Assembly (NCBI GenBank): GCA_029862185.1
Contig: JAOTXX010000015.1
Location: 1 to 61,308 of the forward strand
Source: Myxococcales bacterium
GTDB taxonomy: Bacteria > Myxococcota_A > Polyangia > Polyangiales > Houyiibacteriaceae
DNA length: 61,308 nucleotides
Reading direction: 5' to 3'
Within the stretch, counting starts at the first letter, position 1. Each line of letters starts with the position of its first letter. Below the pieces are notes generated by a model. The model searched no databases. It saw nothing but the letters and a program-made list of their open reading frames with translations, and was not told the DNA's origin. The translations under genes were made by a program, and so were the position numbers. Positions 47,331 to 55,077 of this stretch are shown here, in pieces.

Positions 47331-47358
47331 ATTTCGCAGAACGTATATTATGTAAACT
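47331..47358 (+). other. dif: dif site (XerC/XerD recombination site)
   Basis: The 28 bp read as an 11-base XerC arm ATTTCGCAGAA, a 6-base centre CGTATA and an 11-base XerD arm TTATGTAAACT. The XerD arm is identical to that of Bacillus subtilis dif as I remember it and close to TTATGTTAAAT of E. coli; the XerC arm shares the TCGCA..AA core. dif is where XerCD resolves chromosome dimers, normally one per chromosome near the terminus. No second copy is seen in the window. Confidence 0.9.
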
Positions 47359-47377
47359 TTTCTCCGAGGGCTGGTTT

Positions 47378-48946
47378 TTAGGGCCTGCAGGAGAGCGCGG
47401 CGAGTCGTTCTTCGACGTATCGGGCGGTTTCGGGATCCCCAGCCTTCTCGGCCCAAGTCCCGAGCCGCGCTCGGACGCTTGCGCAGCGCGGTCCTTCGCG
47501 GACGGTCGCGACGAGCGCGTCGACCGCCTCGCGAGTCTTCGCCGCGTCGTTTGCCCTGGTGGCCAAGTCGTATGTGGGAACGATGATCGGTCTCGGCCAC
47601 GGCGGTGACGGCATCGACGCGACCGCTTCGCGCAGCTTGTCGTGGTCGCCGTGCCGAGCGGCGATGCGGGCGAAGTAGAAATGGATGCTCGGGTCGTCCG
47701 AGTGGTCCCGAAAGAGCGCGCGGTCGTAAGCTTCTTGGCTTGCATACGCTTGGCTGGCCGCGTGTGTCTGCAGCGCTGAATAACCGAGCAGCCCGAGTCC
47801 GAGCACGCCGATTGCAATCCTCCAGCCTCGGCTCCGCGACACGGCGCGCACGACGTATGGCGACATGGCCAGAATCGCGAGAATCGCAGACATGTACAGA
47901 TACCGGTCGAAGCCCATCCAGAACGCGCCCGATACGATGGCCACCGGCGCCAAGGTCAGAATCGCGCCGACCGCATATGCAAGGCCCGACAAATCGCGCC
48001 GGGAAATCAGAAAACCCAGACCGAGCAGCGCGACCGCGAGCCCGACCCAGTCCGACGACGACCAGGGCCCAAACAAAACCCAGGAGAGCGACTGCATGGC
48101 CTCGGCGCGGAAGCTCAGCAGCGCGGCTGCGCCCTTCCCCACGAGCTTTGGAACCGACGACCAGATGTCGGGATCGGCGAACACGTTTTCCGACGCACCG
48201 AGTTGACCTTGAAATGGCGCAAATGCAGCCCGAAGAACGAGATGAACCGCAATTCCCGCGGCAATCGCGCTCCCCGCCCTCCGTGATTGCGCCGCTTGTG
48301 TGCGGTTGGCCCAGGCCAGCCAGCCGGCCAGCGCGGCGATCGCAAATGGCAGCTTGGAGCTCGCGCCGAGAAACGCCACGAGGCCCAGCACGAACAGCTG
48401 AGCCCATTGCGGGCGCGGCGTGGCGCTCATCCGGCTCAACCAGAACACGAGCGCCACGAGCCAAAATCCCGCGAGCAGGTCGGAGCGCCCATTGATCCAC
48501 ACATACGATTCGACGTGCACCGGGTGAAGAAAGAACAGCGCGGCGAGCCCCGCGGCCACAAAGTCGTTCGTCTCGCTGTCGGCACCTGACGCCGTGGGAC
48601 TCTGGCTCCGAAGCACGACGAACAGGAGCAGGCTCGTTGCTGCGTGCAAGAGCGAACTCACCGCGTGATGGAGCCAGGGTTCCGGTGCCAAGAGATGCGT
48701 CGCGATCAGCGTCAGCATCGTCGCCGGCCGATACGGGCCGACCTTGTCTTCGACGAACAAGTAGCTCGCTGCGTTGCGTTTGAAAACTGCCCCGAGCTCG
48801 GCCCAATCCGCGTAAAAATAGTTGCGGACCATGTGCCAGTCATCACCGACCCAGGTGCCAGACAGCCCGACCCAGGTCACCGCCCATGACACCGTGACCA
48901 CCACGATCGCGAACGCCCCAAGGCGAAGCCCATGCCGTCGTTCCAT
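47378..48946 (-). CDS. GT-C-type membrane protein with C-terminal TPR-like part (TMTC/DUF1736-like)
   Basis: A 522-residue polytopic membrane protein with about ten hydrophobic segments. The block FFLHPVHVESYVWINGRSDLLAG resembles TMTC-type O-glycosyltransferases of the GT-C fold, and the N-terminal WVGDDWHMVRNYF supplies an acidic pair typical of that active site. The last 130 residues are soluble and helical. ATG 48946 is preferred (AGGA nine bases upstream) over 48967. Its stop is 20 bases from the dif site. Confidence 0.8.
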   Translation of the reverse strand: MERRHGLRLGAFAIVVVTVSWAVTWVGLSGTWVGDDWHMVRNYFYADWAELGAVFKRNAASYLFVEDKVGPYRPATMLTLIATHLLAPEPWLHHAVSSLLHAATSLLLFVVLRSQSPTASGADSETNDFVAAGLAALFFLHPVHVESYVWINGRSDLLAGFWLVALVFWLSRMSATPRPQWAQLFVLGLVAFLGASSKLPFAIAALAGWLAWANRTQAAQSRRAGSAIAAGIAVHLVLRAAFAPFQGQLGASENVFADPDIWSSVPKLVGKGAAALLSFRAEAMQSLSWVLFGPWSSSDWVGLAVALLGLGFLISRRDLSGLAYAVGAILTLAPVAIVSGAFWMGFDRYLYMSAILAILAMSPYVVRAVSRSRGWRIAIGVLGLGLLGYSALQTHAASQAYASQEAYDRALFRDHSDDPSIHFYFARIAARHGDHDKLREAVASMPSPPWPRPIIVPTYDLATRANDAAKTREAVDALVATVREGPRCASVRARLGTWAEKAGDPETARYVEERLAALSCRP

Positions 48947-49011
48947 CCCAAAAGATCCTACTGACATCAGCCGAAACGAAGCGAGCTTTCGGTAGCAGCC
49001 ACTACCTCCCC

Positions 49012-49057
49012 AAACGAGGCTGGCATACTGGTTTCAAGAGTATAAGAATACATTTAT
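49012..49057 (+). promoter_or_regulatory. conserved upstream block of surface lipoprotein gene, copy 1
   Basis: The 46 bases before the ATG (GAGGCTGGCAT, CTGGTTTCAAGAG, TATAAGAATACATTTAT) match 49859-49904 closely. TATAAG at 49041 is a candidate -10 box. TGGCATactggTTTCA also resembles a sigma54 site but the second copy does not keep it. Confidence 0.55.
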
Positions 49058-49777
49058 ATGGAAGTTCGGGCCATCGCTCTGCCGGTGCTGGTGCTGGCGC
49101 TGAGCTTGGGCTGCGCGTTCGAGACGCATTCCCTGAGTCCGGGCGGTCGCGGGTCAGACGGCGGCGGCCTAGAGCCCGGCACCGGTGATGCGGGTGTCGA
49201 CGATGGTGGCCTCAACACGACGCCCGACGCTGGCATCGAAGAGCCCGAATGCACCGCGGGGACCGAAAGGACCGCCTGTCCGGGTACCAGCTGTCACCCT
49301 GTGTGGCTGGTTTGCACCTCGATGGAGGTCGCCAGCCGCGGCATCTGCGAATCGTGCTTCGCTGACAGCAACTGCGCGGAGCCGAACCATCGCTGCGTGA
49401 TGATGACGCACGCCGGGAAACCCTACCCCGACGACACGACGGGGTTCTGCCTGCAGGTGACAACCGAGGAAGGCGCGGATTGCGTGCAACCGTTCATCGT
49501 GACCCTCGACGGCCGAAAGAGCATGTCGGGAGGCCAGGAGCAGAGCTACTGCGGTATCTACGAGGAGCTCGCGACTTGCGAAGCGGTACACGCGTTTCAC
49601 AGTGCGGACGCTTGTCCAAGCGGACGCGACGATGAGTGTCCCCGCGGCGGCTTGTGCCGGGGCATCGCGGCTCAAGGCAACAGAACGGAGTACCGTTGCA
49701 CCTACGCCTGCATCGATGCCTCGGAGTGCTCGAGTCAGTGGATCCATGTCGCCTGTGCGGGCTACTGCGGCGGTTGA
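49058..49777 (+). CDS. Cys-rich surface lipoprotein, family member 1
   Basis: A 239-residue protein with lipobox LVLALSLGC followed by AFETHS, an acidic/Gly linker, and a Cys-rich domain of about 16 cysteines (CTAGTERTACPGTSC, ESCFADSNCAEPNHRC, DECPRGGLC) ending CAGYCGG. It is a full-length paralogue of the protein at 51443-52303. No known domain is recognised; the pattern suggests an extracellular disulfide-bonded protein. Confidence 0.8.
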   Translation: MEVRAIALPVLVLALSLGCAFETHSLSPGGRGSDGGGLEPGTGDAGVDDGGLNTTPDAGIEEPECTAGTERTACPGTSCHPVWLVCTSMEVASRGICESCFADSNCAEPNHRCVMMTHAGKPYPDDTTGFCLQVTTEEGADCVQPFIVTLDGRKSMSGGQEQSYCGIYEELATCEAVHAFHSADACPSGRDDECPRGGLCRGIAAQGNRTEYRCTYACIDASECSSQWIHVACAGYCGG

Positions 49778-49858
49778 TCCCGCCCCGTATTGCCGGCAGC
49801 CCGTGATCGGTCGATGGCGTCGAGGCGAAGTCCCCCAGGTGAGGCAGTTCACATCCCT

Positions 49859-49904
49859 GAATTAGGCTGGCATTCTGATCAAACAAGTGTAAAAATATGT
49901 CTAT
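49859..49904 (+). promoter_or_regulatory. conserved upstream block, copy 2
   Basis: TTAGGCTGGCATTCTGATC and AAGTGTAAAAATATGTCTAT immediately precede the ATG at 49905. It shares the GGCTGGCAT start and the AT-rich end with copy 1. There is no purine-rich ribosome site within it. Confidence 0.55.
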
Positions 49905-51446
49905 ATGGGAAAAACATCTCCAACACGAGCATTACGCTACGCAGTCGGCGTGGCCATCGTCCTCGCAACCGCGCTTGGCTGCGACATCTCCGGCTCCGGT
50001 TCCGGCAGCGGCGGGCTCGGGAGCGATGGCAGCGGAGGAACACCCGGCGTAGGGGGGACGGCCGAGCCAGGCGCAGGAGGCGCCGGTGGCGTGGGCGCGA
50101 TGGCCGGCGCGGGTGGCGCGGCTGGGGACCCAATGCTCGAAGTCGTCGAATTGGACCCGACCTTTGGTGACGATGGCATTCGCATCTTCAGTATCCTCAA
50201 CAGCAGTTGGACGTCGGAGGGCGCAAGAGCCGTGGCTGTCATGCCCGACGACCGAATCGTCGTTGCCGGCACCAAGCATCTGTCGAGCTTTGGTCCGTCG
50301 TACGGGTTTGCCGCCCTTTTCGGCGATGACGGCGTCTTGGACACGTCGTTCGGCGTCGACGGCGATGGTGTCGTCCACGCGATCTTCGACGTCAATACTG
50401 AGATCAGCGCCGTTGCAGTCGACAGCGAGGGTCGAATTCTTCTCGGCGGCTGGTCGAAGTCATCGAGCTCGTCTGACCCAGGCGCGTTGACCTTGGCTCG
50501 ATATTTCGCCGATGGGACCTTGGATGACTCGTTCGGAAACGACCTCAACCCTACCGGGGTCACTCGACTTCCCGAGCCCTGCGCCGTCCAGACCAGCGAC
50601 ATCGCGGTTCAAGCAGACGGCCGGATCGTCGCCACCGGAAACGCGTGCGAATCCGCGGAGCGTTTGTCCGCTGTGAGGCTTGGGTCGGACGGCGCACCCG
50701 ACGAATCGTTCGGGGATGGCGGCGTGCTTCTGATGGAACCGGGCTACAGCGATGAGGTTCTGATCTCGACCGATGGTCTTGGAGCCGCACGCATCCTGGT
50801 CGGAGGGAGCGTTGGTGAGACCGGCTTTGACGGCAACCTGGATTTCGCGATCGCCGGCGTCACGGACGACGGCTCACTCGACGCGACCTTTGGCAACGAC
50901 GGCATGGTCGTCACCGATTTTGGGGATGGCTCGCCGGGCCGTTCGGAAGGTCTGAGTGCACTTGCGCGCACGCCCGACGGCCGAGTTCTCGCAGCGGGTT
51001 GGGCTCAACTGCTGCCGAACTCTGCGGAACCTTGGGTGTTTGCGTACGACTTCTTGGTCACCGCGTATGACGAAGCTGGCGCGTTGGACGGTTCATTCGG
51101 GGACGGTGGCTCGACCCTCGTCGACTTTGGCAGCGAATCGGAGGAAGCCGTCGAAGTCCTCCATCGGCCCAACGGGAATTTCGCCGTCGTCGGACAGTCT
51201 CTACCCAGAGCCTCGCAACGAAAGGTCGCCATCGCGCACTTGAGCCCTGACGGCACGCCCGTCGAAGGGGAGCACAAAGTACTCACCGAGCTCGAAGGCG
51301 CGGGACTCACCGCTCAGGGAGCGATCCTCGACAATCACGGGCGCCTCTTGGTGGTCGGCTACGTTGTGTATGAGAGCGGAGGGGTCGACGTGTTCGTGGC
51401 CCGGTACGTGTTCCGGGAGCTGGAACAGGGGGGTATGGTCCCATGA
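49905..51446 (+). CDS. delta-60 repeat lipoprotein
   Basis: A 513-residue lipoprotein (VLATALGC) with a Gly-rich linker (GGTAEPGAGGAGG) and at least six delta-60 type repeats, each with the pattern LD.SFG.DG (DGVLDTSFGVDG, DGSLDATFGNDG, AGALDGSFGDGG), likely a beta-propeller. Delta-60 proteins are extracellular and of unknown function. Its TGA overlaps the next gene's ATG (51443-51446), so they are translationally coupled. Confidence 0.88.
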   Translation: MGKTSPTRALRYAVGVAIVLATALGCDISGSGSGSGGLGSDGSGGTPGVGGTAEPGAGGAGGVGAMAGAGGAAGDPMLEVVELDPTFGDDGIRIFSILNSSWTSEGARAVAVMPDDRIVVAGTKHLSSFGPSYGFAALFGDDGVLDTSFGVDGDGVVHAIFDVNTEISAVAVDSEGRILLGGWSKSSSSSDPGALTLARYFADGTLDDSFGNDLNPTGVTRLPEPCAVQTSDIAVQADGRIVATGNACESAERLSAVRLGSDGAPDESFGDGGVLLMEPGYSDEVLISTDGLGAARILVGGSVGETGFDGNLDFAIAGVTDDGSLDATFGNDGMVVTDFGDGSPGRSEGLSALARTPDGRVLAAGWAQLLPNSAEPWVFAYDFLVTAYDEAGALDGSFGDGGSTLVDFGSESEEAVEVLHRPNGNFAVVGQSLPRASQRKVAIAHLSPDGTPVEGEHKVLTELEGAGLTAQGAILDNHGRLLVVGYVVYESGGVDVFVARYVFRELEQGGMVP

Positions 51447-52303
51447 GGGAGCTAGCTACCACTCTATTGTTTTTGACGTTGAGCGCGGGATGTGCGTTTG
51501 AAACGCATTCGGTGGGTTTGGGCAATGGCGGGCTGGATGCGGATGGCCTAGCGCCCAGCGTGGGTGACGCCGGCGTCGGCACCGGCGGATTCGACACGAC
51601 CACGCCCGACACGACCACGCCCGACACGACTACGCCCGACACGACCACGCCCGACACGACTACGCCCGACACGACCACGCCCGACACGACTACGTCCGAC
51701 ACGACCACGCCGGACAAGTTGGATCCTAGCATCTCGACCGATGTCGTCGTCGTGGAGCCAAGGTGCACACCGGGGACCGAAAGGTCCAGCTGTCCGGGCA
51801 CCAGCTGTGACCCCGTGACGCTGACCTGCACCACGCTGATGTTGGCCAGCCGTAGCACCTGCGAGACCTGCTTTACCGACAGCAACTGCGCTGGCGTGGA
51901 TCACCGCTGTGTGTGGATGACTTACCAGGGTGAGCCCATTCCGGACAAGCGGATGGGGTTCTGCCTTCAAATCGCCGAGCCAGTCACCGTCGACGGCGGC
52001 TACGCCTGCTTGCCGCCGTTCACTGTGCCTCTCGTCAACCGAGAGAGCCCGTCGGGAGGCAAGAATCAAAGCTACTGCGGCATCCACGAGAAGCTCACGA
52101 CTTGCTTCGCATTGCGCGCTTTTCACAACGGGGAGGCCTGCCCAACGGGCCGCGATGACGAGTGCCCTACAGGTGGGTTGTGCCGAGCGATCGCGAGCAC
52201 TGGACGCAAAACGGAATACACCTGCACCTACGCCTGCACCGATGTCTCCGAATGTTCGAGCCCGGGGGCCAAGGTCAATTGCGCGGGCTTCTGCGGCGGC
52301 TGA
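51443..52303 (+). CDS. Cys-rich surface lipoprotein, family member 2
   Basis: A 286-residue paralogue of the 49058 protein. The lipobox is followed by CAFETHS, then an eight-unit Thr-Pro-Asp repeat (TTTPD, one unit TTTSD), then the same Cys-rich domain (CTPGTERSSCPGTSC, ETCFTDSNCAGVDHRC) ending CAGFCGG. The repeat is a flexible Thr-rich, possibly glycosylated, stalk. Start ATG overlaps the preceding stop. Confidence 0.8.
   Translation: MRELATTLLFLTLSAGCAFETHSVGLGNGGLDADGLAPSVGDAGVGTGGFDTTTPDTTTPDTTTPDTTTPDTTTPDTTTPDTTTSDTTTPDKLDPSISTDVVVVEPRCTPGTERSSCPGTSCDPVTLTCTTLMLASRSTCETCFTDSNCAGVDHRCVWMTYQGEPIPDKRMGFCLQIAEPVTVDGGYACLPPFTVPLVNRESPSGGKNQSYCGIHEKLTTCFALRAFHNGEACPTGRDDECPTGGLCRAIASTGRKTEYTCTYACTDVSECSSPGAKVNCAGFCGG
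51596..51715 (+). repeat. eight tandem 15-bp units
   Basis: Units ACGACCACGCCCGAC and ACGACTACGCCCGAC alternate from unit 2 onward, so the true period is partly 30 bp. They encode TTTPD; one unit has TCC (Ser) for CCC. Slippage is likely to vary the count between strains. Confidence 0.9.
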
Positions 52304-52304
52304 T

Positions 52305-53048
52305 CTAGAAAGACCCTGATACCAGAACACCCGTCGGTGTGAGCATCCAGGTTGTGGTCCGTTTGTCTTTGGGACGATTCCTGCTGACCAAAATCCAGCT
52401 GACACTGCCCGCCAACGCCGCCACACCGACACCGCCGTAGACCCAAGTCCACGGGCTCGTGGTTCTTTTGCTCAAGCACATGCCGGCCACTTCCTCCACG
52501 CAGGTGCCGCTGTTCGCGAGGCCGACGCCCATCGCCACGACGCCAGCGACGCCGACTGCACCGAGGACGGATGAGCCGACGATTGCAGACCTAGGGATTT
52601 TTCGGCCGGATGATGCTCGAACGGAGTCATCAGAGCTGGCCGCGACTTCGGAGAGCTGTCGCTCGGCCTCTTTGTTCGCTTCGTTGGCCTGCTCCAGCGC
52701 GGCGATCCGCTGGCGAACTTCCTGTTCACGCGGCGGATGCTCGACTTCTTCGAGATAGCTCTGAAACGCCACCAGGGCTTCCTCATCGCGCTGTAGGCGG
52801 GTGGCGGTGATACCGATGTTGTACTGAAGCTGTCCCCGCTGGCTGAGGCTATGCGCGTTCCGAAAGTGCATGAGCGCTTGCTCGTAGTTGCTCTGCTCGA
52901 AGGCAGAGCGCCCCTGCTCGAACTGCTTGCGCGCGGCCGCATCGTCCGCCGTGTTTTGTGCGCTAACCGGCGCGGACGCGATCAGCACGCCGCAAAGCAC
53001 CAGCGCCGAACAGAGCCAGCAGGGCGCTATCTCCCGAGTCCCTCCCAT
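52305..53048 (-). CDS. TPR-containing membrane protein
   Basis: A 247-residue protein with a signal peptide (LVLCGVLIASAPVSAQ), two TPR-like helices (FEQGRSAFEQSNYEQALMHF, LQYNIGITATRLQRDEEAL), a coiled Glu-rich stretch, then two membrane-like segments (AIVGSSVLGAVGVAGVVAMG and VYGGVGVAALAGSVSWIL). It converges with lipoprotein member 2, with one base between stops. This architecture recurs in myxobacteria; function unknown. Confidence 0.75.
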   Translation of the reverse strand: MGGTREIAPCWLCSALVLCGVLIASAPVSAQNTADDAAARKQFEQGRSAFEQSNYEQALMHFRNAHSLSQRGQLQYNIGITATRLQRDEEALVAFQSYLEEVEHPPREQEVRQRIAALEQANEANKEAERQLSEVAASSDDSVRASSGRKIPRSAIVGSSVLGAVGVAGVVAMGVGLANSGTCVEEVAGMCLSKRTTSPWTWVYGGVGVAALAGSVSWILVSRNRPKDKRTTTWMLTPTGVLVSGSF

Positions 53049-53108
53049 ACCCCTTCAAACTAGAGCATCGAGCGCGGCAGCCGCAACTTCGGCGCCCCGC
53101 ACCCCGCG

Positions 53109-53768
53109 TCAGCGAGCCAAAATGACCTGCGTCAGACCGTCGAGGCGTCCGAGGAGAAAGCGCTCGGATGGGCTGTACTCGCTGCGTGCGCGTTTCTGGA
53201 TGACCTGTAGGTAGGCGCGCAGGTACTTTCCGCTATGGTATTCGTTGCGACGCACCGCTTCGTGGAGCGCTTCGATCGTTTCTGCGGTCATCACGCGCGC
53301 TGTCGCCGTGTGCATGCGGAACACCCAGTCGATCCACCTTTTGTCTTTGAGCCCCTGCGCAAGCTGCAGTGCATAGTCCGTGGCCGTGGCAAACATCGCG
53401 TCCGGGTCGTCGTTACTGGAATCACTGAGAGGCCGGTGTCGCATGGCCCGCTCCAAGAGCGCGTCCAGGTGCGGGATCAGGATCCGCTCGGCCTCGTCGA
53501 ATCGGCCCGACGTGATCGCTTTGGACGCGATGGTTCCGAGCACGTCTAACGCCCGAGCGGTATGGGTGCTTTCCGAAGCGCCCCATTCACTCTGCGACTC
53601 GTCGACCCGCATGCTTGGTATCGCAGACCGGTCCTGCTCCCTCCAAGTCGAGCTCGATTCGGATTGGAGACGCGCACCGCAGTCACCGCAGTATGGTGCG
53701 ATCTGGCGTTCTTCTCTCCCAATTCCCACTCGCCAGCGCCCGACAAAAATGTAGAAATACATTTTCAT
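53109..53768 (-). pseudogene. 5'-truncated copy of the FHA/zinc-ribbon gene
   Basis: The C-terminal part (YCGDCGAR, then a helical domain ending YSPSERFLLGRLDGL) is nearly identical to the gene at 53996-54940, but the FHA domain and half of the zinc ribbon are missing. An ATG at 53768 would make a 219-residue protein with an unrelated 27-residue start. Homology at DNA level ends near 53693. It may be expressed as a truncated protein or be dead. Confidence 0.7.
53746..53766 (+). promoter_or_regulatory. upstream element with perfect inverted repeat
   Basis: AAAATGTA and TACATTTT are perfect 8-bp complements around GAAA, directly before the ATG at 53767. The GTAGAAATACATTT part resembles the end of the blocks before 49058 and 49905. 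Confidence 0.45.
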
Positions 53769-53964
53769 GGCAAAAACTGCCTTACTCGTCGTGCTTCTGG
53801 CGTTGGCATCCGCCTGCGTGCTTGAATCGCACCCCGTAGGTCCAGGCAATCGCTGCCTGGATGGCGGAGTCGGCGGCATGGGCGGAAGCGCTGGCAACGG
53901 TGGAATGGTTGGCACGGGCGGTGCCGGCGGCGAAGCTTGCTCGCAGGGTTACTGCGGCCGGTGA
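53767..53964 (+). CDS. miniature surface lipoprotein
   Basis: A 65-residue protein: lipobox (LVVLLALASAC) followed by VLESHP, a Gly-rich linker (GGVGGMGGSAGNGG) and a short end CSQGYCGR. It keeps the two ends of the lipoprotein family (C-x-x-E-[ST]-H and the YCGG-type C-terminus) but lacks the Cys-rich domain. Probably a degenerate or minimal family member. Confidence 0.6.
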   Translation: MAKTALLVVLLALASACVLESHPVGPGNRCLDGGVGGMGGSAGNGGMVGTGGAGGEACSQGYCGR

Positions 53965-53995
53965 GCATCGTGGACGCCGGTCCGACAAAGCTGCG

Positions 53996-54580
53996 CTATT
54001 GCGCGAGAACGACTTGGGCGAGACCGTCGAGGCGTCCGAGAAGAAAGCGCTCAGATGGGCTGTAGTCGTTCGTCGGGCGCTTCTGGATGACCTGTAAATA
54101 GGCGCGCACGTACTTCCCGCTATGGTATTCGTTGCGACGCACCGCTTCGTGGAGCGCTTCGATCGTTTCTGCGGTCATCACGCGCGCGGTCGCGGTGTGC
54201 ATGCGGAACACCCAGTCGATCCACCTTTTGTCCTTGAGCCCCTGCGCAAGCTGCAGTGCATAGCTGGTCGCCGTGGCGAACATGGCATCGGGGTCGTCCC
54301 TGGTGGAATCACTGAGAGGCCGGTGGCGCAGAGCTCGTTCCAAGAGCGCGTCCAGGTGCGGGATCAGGATACGTTCGGCCTCGTCGAATCGGCCCATCGT
54401 GATCGCTTTGGATGCGATGGTCCCGAGCACGTCGAGCGCCCGAGCAGTATGGGTGCTCTCCGAGCCGCCCCATTCACGCTGCGACGGGTCGACCTGCAGG
54501 CTCGGTATCGCAGGTCGGTCCTGCTCTCTCCAAGTGGCGCTCGACTCGGATTCGAGGCGCGCGCCACAGTCGCCGCAGTA
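53996..54580. repeat. duplicated segment (partner at 53109-53693)
   Basis: About 585 bp here and at 53109-53693 are highly similar in the same orientation with a constant offset of 887 bp, with long identical runs. The break at both copies follows GCCGCAGTA or its variant. A recent partial tandem duplication. Confidence 0.85.
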
Positions 54581-54940
54581 CCGCTTCGCGCTTCCGTTGA
54601 TCGCGCCGCAGACGTCGCACGCGACGTGCCGATCGGTCGTTACGCGATCGTTCATCTTGTCGGCGTCGATGAGCACGAGCTCCTGCGAGCCGATGTAGAC
54701 GCGGTCCATGTGCTGTAGGGGGCATTCGCCCTCGATTCGGACGCCATTGACGGCAACTCCGTTTCGGCTGCCCAAGTCTTGAAGCACGACGACATCGGGT
54801 TCGACCCGAAGCACTGCGTGCTTTCGCGAGACCAGCCCGTCGGCCACCGCCAGGTTGCACGCCGAGCTCCGACCAATGGCAAACTCTCCGAGCCGGAGCT
54901 CGAGGTTGGTCGACTGATATCGCAATCGGAAGCGTGCCAC
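53996..54940 (-). CDS. FHA domain - zinc ribbon protein
   Basis: A 314-residue protein. The FHA domain (residues 5-90) has FAIGRSSACNLAVADGLVSRKH and LQDLGSRNGVAVNG, a phosphothreonine-binding fold. Next is a zinc ribbon (CDVCGAIN...YCGDCGAR), then a helical C-terminal domain with no known family (ARALDVLGTIASKAI, GRFDEAERILIPHLDALLERA). GTG 54940 is chosen because the FHA starts there; the frame is open to 55426 but upstream residues look non-coding. Confidence 0.8.
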   Translation of the reverse strand: MARFRLRYQSTNLELRLGEFAIGRSSACNLAVADGLVSRKHAVLRVEPDVVVLQDLGSRNGVAVNGVRIEGECPLQHMDRVYIGSQELVLIDADKMNDRVTTDRHVACDVCGAINGSAKRYCGDCGARLESESSATWREQDRPAIPSLQVDPSQREWGGSESTHTARALDVLGTIASKAITMGRFDEAERILIPHLDALLERALRHRPLSDSTRDDPDAMFATATSYALQLAQGLKDKRWIDWVFRMHTATARVMTAETIEALHEAVRRNEYHSGKYVRAYLQVIQKRPTNDYSPSERFLLGRLDGLAQVVLAQ

Positions 54941-55077
54941 CCCACATACAAAGTAGCAGTTCAGGAGTCGGACTGACCAACAGGATCGGCTACGGAACAC
55001 CGGACCAGTGTGAGTGGCTTGCTGTCTCCGTCCCATTGCCAGTCGGACGATGGTGCGCGGCCCGCTGGAATCGGTCG

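Noticed and set aside
49021-49036. Sigma54-like TGGCATactggTTTCA before the first Cys-rich lipoprotein
   Set aside because: The -12 GC is not present (TTTCA) and the homologous block before 49905 lacks the element altogether.
48968-54940. Second dif-like site bounding an integrated element
   Set aside because: No other TTATGT(A/T)AA arm with an adjacent XerC arm was found on either strand, so an Xer-integrated island is not supported.
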